Shown here: positions 59,021 to 64,000 of the stretch, piece after piece
Numbering within the stretch: position 1 is the stretch's first letter
How the letters are laid out: every line of letters begins with the position of its first letter
DNA from: Cryptomeria japonica
Lineage: Eukaryota > Streptophyta > Pinopsida > Cupressales > Cupressaceae
Direction: 5' to 3'
Assembly (NCBI RefSeq): GCF_030272615.1
Contig: NC_081412.1
Location: 690,064,083-690,128,082 of the forward strand
DNA length: 64,000 nt
Position numbers and translations under genes: made by a program
Notes under the pieces: generated by a model
Told to the model about the DNA's origin: nothing
Database searches by the model: none
Seen by the model: the letters and a program-made list of their open reading frames with translations, nothing else

Positions 59021-59483
59021 TGTTGGTATTTTGGTATGGTTTTGTCATTGATGTCAACACCTACTAAACTCTTATCAACTCTGGCACTTTGGAGAATCAA
59101 CAACATTCACCGACAAGCAAGTGACTCATGCACAATCACTAGTATCTAGTACACCGGAAAGATATAAAGATCACTGGCACTTGGAATGATATGGAAAACA
59201 CTTGGTAATGTCGAAGACATCATTTGGACATCTTGTCTTGGAGTTTTGTTTATTGGTATATTTATATTGTCATATTTGTTGTTACTGGCAAATAGGTCCA
59301 GGGTCACACCGGTAGGTTTATCTTTTCCAGATTAGCATGGCACGCTATGGAGATGATTAATTATTGTTGTAAATGCATTAAGCCAACATGTTCAATCGGT
59401 TATTGCATCGGATATTGTATTGTTTGTAAAATGTTTTTATTGTAATATCTTGTAGAGCAGACCTACTAAAATTGGTCTTAGTG
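59021..59483 (+). repeat. Start of a 3' LTR, cut by G2
   Basis: Starts TGTTGGTATTTTGGTATGG after a purine-rich stretch (AATAAGGAGAGAAACTAGTG). It aligns with the start of the C2 LTR read on the minus strand (shared GTCATTGATGTCAACAC, TTGTTGTTACYGGCAAATAG, TTGGTCTTAG). It is unlike the 5' LTR at 6858. It stops at 59483, where G2 begins. Confidence 0.8.
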
Positions 59484-61142
59484 TGTAGGAGAAAAAATGA
59501 CACTAAGCAAACATGCCCTAATCCCACTTTCAACCACACACTTGTGGAATACGAAAGAGCCTAGAGGTATCACACAATTGGCTACTTATTTTTGTGGAAG
59601 AGAGAGCCATGGGATACCTATTAGGATTTCTATTCCCTTGTTGCAATTGAAAGATGAAATGATGCAAGTTCAATCCCTAACCCCAAAATGCAAGTATGAA
59701 CTAATAACAAGATTGCAGAATTGAACTTAAATAATGGAAAGCTGTAAACACAAGGACAAGACAAGAATGCAAATGCATACCTGGAGTTAAAATATGAGTG
59801 AAAATGTTCAGGACGGGGGCGCGGGCGCCACTGTCCTGATTCTGCCCCTGAAACTGCTCCGGAAATTGCTGTTTTTGCACTCTGGAAAAGCTGTCAAAAA
59901 TGCTGAAAATGCTGTCTGTCAGGAGGACCAAGGCGCCCAGCGCCCCTGTCCTAGGGACCAGGGTGCCCAGCGCCCCTATCCTGGCAGGACCAGGGCGCCC
60001 CACACCCCTGTCCTAGTCTTTTGCTCTGAAATTTGGTGGGAAGGTCGGTCTCAGTCTGCTTCTCCCGGATCTGCAACCTGCGGCGTTGTCCGAGTCCCGA
60101 AATCTGCACTTATATCTGAAAACGTGTTGTGGGCGGCTATATAGGGTTTTGCCTTAGTCAAACCCCTGCTTCGGTGATTTCCACCAGCACGAATAGCCAA
60201 GTTGTATTGTAAAATGTATTGTGTGTGCAGACCTAGTGTGTGTGCAAGGTCCTTAAATGCAAGAAAGCAAACTAGAGAAACCTAGAAAGTAAACCCTAAT
60301 TGCTTGTAAATGCTCTAAATCAAGATGCAAAGTGATCTAAAGCATGAATAAAAGATATATTGAAGCTTATGCAAAGACATGAAAACAACATGAAATCATA
60401 CCCAACCCTCAAGGGAGGAGTACAAGCCAATCTTCAGTCGGTAATCTCCTATTGTTCTTCAATGTCTTCCAAGCCCTAAATGGATGAATGAATTTGATAA
60501 GTGCTTGATAGAGGAATGTTGAATGTTGTTGAAGTCTTCAAAGATCTTCTCTTTCGCTGCATATGAGGTTCCTGAAAACAAAAATCGGATCCCTTCAAAT
60601 GAAGAAAGAGAGCTCTTATGTATGAAACCCTAGGTTATAATTTCAACTTTTGGCCGACCTAGAGATTGAATATCCCGCCAATTTCTTGGGGTTAAGCTTT
60701 ATTTTATGATTGGATCGCGCTCCTAAAATTTCGGGAAAAATGTCCCGGACCATGTGCACTCTGGGCGCCATGGTCCCGACAACTTTTCACCAAATTTTCA
60801 GGGCCGTCGGATATGATGATTTTAGAGAGAATCCCGAAGTTACAGGTGATTTCGAGATGTTTTGACCCCAAAACCAAGCCCCCAAGTTCGAAATAGGACT
60901 TAATTAGGGTTTTTGATTAAATGATGTATTGGAGGAATAAAATGAAAAGGGCACACTTTAATGAAAGGGGCCCAACTTTATGATGTAGGAGATGATAAAA
61001 TAGAACATTAGACATAATTAATTCAATTAATTAAGTGCCTAAGGAGAAATGCAATGCAGAATGTAAAATGCACTAAGGCGGGTGCTAAACTAGGTGTGAA
61101 ATTGTACCACCCTAGCGAGTGCGTACAATTTACGACGCTACA
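59484..61142 (-). repeat. 3' LTR of G2 (~1.66 kb)
   Basis: The inner end is CGACGCTACA at 61142. The outer end is set at 59484 (TGTAGGAGAAAAA) by analogy with G1 and by the point where the copia LTR stops; no second copy is available. It contains a GC-rich tandem array. Confidence 0.68.
59809..60017. repeat. GC-rich tandem array in the G2 LTR
   Basis: Four ~30-base units with the core GGGCGCCCAGCGCCCCTGTC: at 59809, 59920, 59955 and 59985. GC content is much higher than the flanks. Related single units occur in the G1 LTR at 11716-11799 and 54548-54595. Confidence 0.82.
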
Positions 61143-61163
61143 TTTAGCCCCCACTTTAGCGGT
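61143..61163 (-). other. Polypurine tract of G2
   Basis: The minus strand reads CTAAAGTGGGGGCTAAA directly before the LTR, as in G1. Confidence 0.8.
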
Positions 61164-62828
61164 CATATGAACACTACGTGCATATGCAAGCTAAAGTACA
61201 AAAAAGTAAACATTATTTGAAAAAGGATATATCCATAAGTTTGTCGAACGAAGCCCCCAGCGGTATCTGCAGTACACAGTTAGGAACCGCACCCTACAAA
61301 ACACACGTTAGATCACAAAATCACCTAATGCTTACTAAGGAAGGTGATGAAAATTCGAGGGTAGCTATATGCCCCCCCCTTTTTCGGCTTGCTAATTTTA
61401 GTGAGTTGAAACAGGGTATCATGTTTACCACTTCAAATTGTTAAAGAATATTGATGACAAATGCTCACAAGAAGATTTGATATGAGATCAAAAACTAATG
61501 GAGAATCATTTGGTAAGAAAGAGGACTAAATCTCAATTCCAACACAACAAAGAGTGTGAGGATTTGGGAGTTCTCTAACACAAGATGAAGGATGTAAATG
61601 GAAACAAAATGCAAAGAGAAGAAAAGAAAGGAAAAAAGCATGAATACACACATTGGTGATCTATGAGAAGAATAGTGAGAGAGAAAACATGGACTTCTCA
61701 CCCCTAGATCTTGTCTAGGTGATCCATGGGAAAAAGGACATGGAAAACTAGCCCCCAGAGTCTGTCTAGGTGATCCATGTAAGGGAGGAGAGTGAGAAAG
61801 TCTAGCCTTATGCCGCTAGTTCCACTCAACCTCGTGCATGTGTGTGTAAGGGAGGTTAGAAGCACCTCATAGGAGTCTATGCCCGAGTATGCTACAACCT
61901 GTATATGTATAGTACAAAAATGTGACATCTCGCTCTAAGAGTCTGTGCTCTGGTTCCGAGAATAATCATCTTGCATAAAAGAAAAATGGAGACATCTCGC
62001 TCTAAGAGTCTGTGCTCTGGTTCCGAGAATGACCCATTGCTCAAAAAGTGTAATGTTTATGTCATAAGCAAAGTAGAACAAGGATACCTACCTTCATCAC
62101 AAAATAAGATACCCCAAAAAATGCAACAATGTCATAGATCCAAGCAAGGGAGTTTTTGCACTCTTTAAGCAAGGATAAGATAGTTGAAAAGGGATATCTT
62201 GTAGTATGTGTAAAGGAGATCCTTAGAGGAGAAGAGACCTTTGTACAAAAGACACCTATCCCAAAGAGGAATTGTCTTAGACAAATATAACATCTTCTAG
62301 AATAAGACAACGAAGAGAATAAGAATGCAATACTTCCTTCTTTTGCGAGGTGAAAGTGATTCTTAATGAAGGATGATGCTCTTTTTAACCCAATTGGGAG
62401 AGTGAATTCATTATGGATGTAGTTTACCAAGTGCAAAAGAGGTTGTAGTCACGGACTTACACCTCTTGTAAGAGAGAATCCTTGAACAAACAACAACAAA
62501 TGCATACAAGGAATAACATCAAGTAATAAATTTCACACCATCCACGAAATAGGAAAAAGTGGATCCTTAGATAAAAATAAGGAAAGATCATTGCCTCAAT
62601 GAGGACTTACACAATCTTCTAGGAAGAGATTTGGACATAAGAAAAAGAAGAGATGTATGAAATCACTCTTGTCCCCATAGGAACAAGAGATAACATAGAA
62701 AATTAGGCTATTATGTTGCTTCAAAAATATGATTGCACTTGAAATTGTACCATCATGAATGACAATGAGCCCCCAGTAAATGAGCTACCAATGTCACATA
62801 ATGATGAGCAACATAATAGCCATTAATG
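61164..62828 (-). other. G2 3' noncoding region
   Basis: No supported gene. A ~65-base direct duplication with core ACATCTCGCTCTAAGAGTCT lies at 61924-62030, and a TCTAGGTGATCCATG duplication at 61714 and 61768. A 124-codon minus frame at 62062-62436 has no recognisable domain. Confidence 0.6.
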
Positions 62829-64000
62829 TTATTTAAAGACATGATGGATTGAATGAGGTATTTGAATATGACATGCTAAATGCTCAACTATAAGTGAGAT
62901 CAAAAACATGTGTAAAGTGATAAAAATTGAACAAGAAAAGTCACAAGAAATCTTAGGAGAGGGATGAGTGTAATTTATTAGAGCCTTATCCTTGGAGGAA
63001 AGGACTTTATGATGAATAGGAAATAAAGATTCATAAGTGGATTTAGAAATTTGAGGGGAGTCATAAAGAGATTTGTTCATCGCCAAGATTTCCTTATGAG
63101 GGGAATGAGAGTTGATAGAAGTAGAAGATGATTTAGTTGAAGTGAGATCATCATCACTACTAAATATAGCATTCACATTAAGAGATGGTCTTTTAGATGC
63201 TTTAGTGTGTTTGCAGGGATTATAGCCAAGTCCAAAGGCATAATTGTGAAAATTAGTCTCTAGAGGAACTTTTATCCCTTGTTCATGAGCACCACAACCA
63301 TTTCCATGATACCCATGCTTAGCAAAAATGCGAAAACCACGACCATAACAATCAGCCATTTCAGGAAGAGAGGGTGGTTTTTCATAAGACAAAGAATCAA
63401 ACTCTTCATAATTAGAGGTGTGAGGAGAAGAAGTTTGAGAGGTGGCCACAAAATTATTGCTCATAGGTTCAGGTAAGACTGATTGATCTCTAGTTTCTTC
63501 CTTCTCTTTAACTTTAAGCACTCTAGGAGGAACCCTATACTCACCTACAAAGGTGGGATTAAAGTCAAGAGATCCCCAATCGTCTTCTGTGAGAACCTTC
63601 TCAGGATCAAAAGCCTTTTCATGTGTAGATTCAAGTCGAGAAGAATCTTCTTCAGGAGCTCCAGACTCATCCAAAGAATTTTGATTATCATAGGGTAATG
63701 ATTTGTTCATAGGTATCTTGTTTAAAGAGTCATCATTAGAAGAGGAAGATTTAGAAGAACTCCCTTTGGAAGTAGATGTTTGCAAACAAGCCTGAAGATT
63801 AGTATCACCTATCAAGGTATATGTCTTATTGTTATAAATAAATTTAACTTGTCTATGCAATGTAGAGGGGACAGCTTGCATACTGTGAATCCAAGGTCTC
63901 CCTAATAACAAGTTGTATGTTAGATTCCCCAACATAACATGGATAGGAGTAGGCAAAGTAACAGGTCCCACTGTGATTGGTAAGGTGATAATACCTAATG
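62829..64000 (-). CDS. G2 protease C-terminus with G-patch and linker (partial)
   Basis: The frame is open from the window edge to a stop at 62829. Near the start it has TYNLLLGRPWIHSMQAVPSTLH, the end of a plant gypsy aspartic protease; the active-site Asp is outside. A long Ser/Asp/Glu-rich linker follows. At about 63260-63345 comes a G-patch: GRGFRIFAKHGYHGNGCGAHEQG (shown in part; the usual third Gly is Cys). A second Gly-rich YAFGLGYNP follows, then a Ser-rich tail. G-patches bind nucleic acid and accompany proteases in betaretroviruses. No RT follows. The frame is intact here, unlike G1. Confidence 0.75.
   Translation of the reverse strand, partial: LGIITLPITVGPVTLPTPIHVMLGNLTYNLLLGRPWIHSMQAVPSTLHRQVKFIYNNKTYTLIGDTNLQACLQTSTSKGSSSKSSSSNDDSLNKIPMNKSLPYDNQNSLDESGAPEEDSSRLESTHEKAFDPEKVLTEDDWGSLDFNPTFVGEYRVPPRVLKVKEKEETRDQSVLPEPMSNNFVATSQTSSPHTSNYEEFDSLSYEKPPSLPEMADCYGRGFRIFAKHGYHGNGCGAHEQGIKVPLETNFHNYAFGLGYNPCKHTKASKRPSLNVNAIFSSDDDLTSTKSSSTSINSHSPHKEILAMNKSLYDSPQISKSTYESLFPIHHKVLSSKDKALINYTHPSPKISCDFSCSIFITLHMFLISLIVEHLACHIQIPHSIHHVFK

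Larger units (their letters stand above)
59484..64000 (-). mobile_element. Gypsy-like element G2 (3' part; runs off the window)
   Basis: 3' LTR at 59484-61142, then polypurine tract, ~1.7 kb noncoding DNA and a protease/G-patch frame, all minus strand. The LTR start TGTAGCGTCGTAAATTG (minus) and the GGGGGCTAAA tract match G1, so the two are relatives. No RT lies between protease and 3' LTR. Gag and the 5' LTR lie outside. Confidence 0.82.

Overview
The window is a piece of a large plant nuclear genome made almost wholly of LTR retrotransposons inserted into one another. I see no intact host gene, rRNA or tRNA gene. The AT-rich sequence, the layers of old Ty3/gypsy and Ty1/copia elements, the many non-autonomous derivatives and the solo LTRs suggest a giant seed-plant genome, most likely a conifer. 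That assignment is inference; no host marker confirms it.

Layout. (1) 1-4963: minus-strand copia element C0, decayed, 3' end off the window. (2) 4964-6857: older AT-rich background with a ~260 bp repeat in three copies, split by a solo gypsy LTR S0 (5412-6581, TSD ATACT). (3) 6858-7146 and 54780-55393: two halves of the 5' LTR of an element C3. They are split by G1, a minus-strand gypsy-like element at 7147-54774 (TSD GTTTT). (4) Nested inside G1: S1 (8080-11706, TSD CAATG) and copia C1 (11800-19100, TSD CCCTG) in its 3' LTR; copia C2 (20728-37732, TSD AATGA/AAGGA), solo LTR S3 (38485-40073, TSD AAATG) and the giant-LTR element N1 (41156-51480, TSD GAACC) in its coding region. C2 itself contains the plus-strand gypsy derivative G3 (22761-33057, TSD CATAC). 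G3 carries an antisense plant-mobile-domain gene with its own TATA box, start codon and intron. (5) 55394-59020: interior of C3, with a coiled-coil/CCHC Gag followed by a long unknown ORF. (6) 59021-59483: start of a 3' LTR, cut by a second gypsy-like element G2 (59484 to window end) whose protease is followed by a G-patch.

How the parts relate. C0, C1 and C2 carry the standard copia order Gag-protease-integrase-reverse transcriptase-RNase H, each with stops or frameshifts. G1, G3, the visible part of G2, N1 and C3 show no reverse transcriptase, so they would have needed enzymes from other elements. Most inactivating changes look like C-to-T/G-to-A transitions (Gln or Trp to stop, Cys to Tyr), as expected from methylcytosine decay in silenced repeats. 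The most novel items are N1, an element with two ~4 kb LTRs and a single long acidic ORF; the captured antisense PMD gene in G3; and the unknown ORF of C3.
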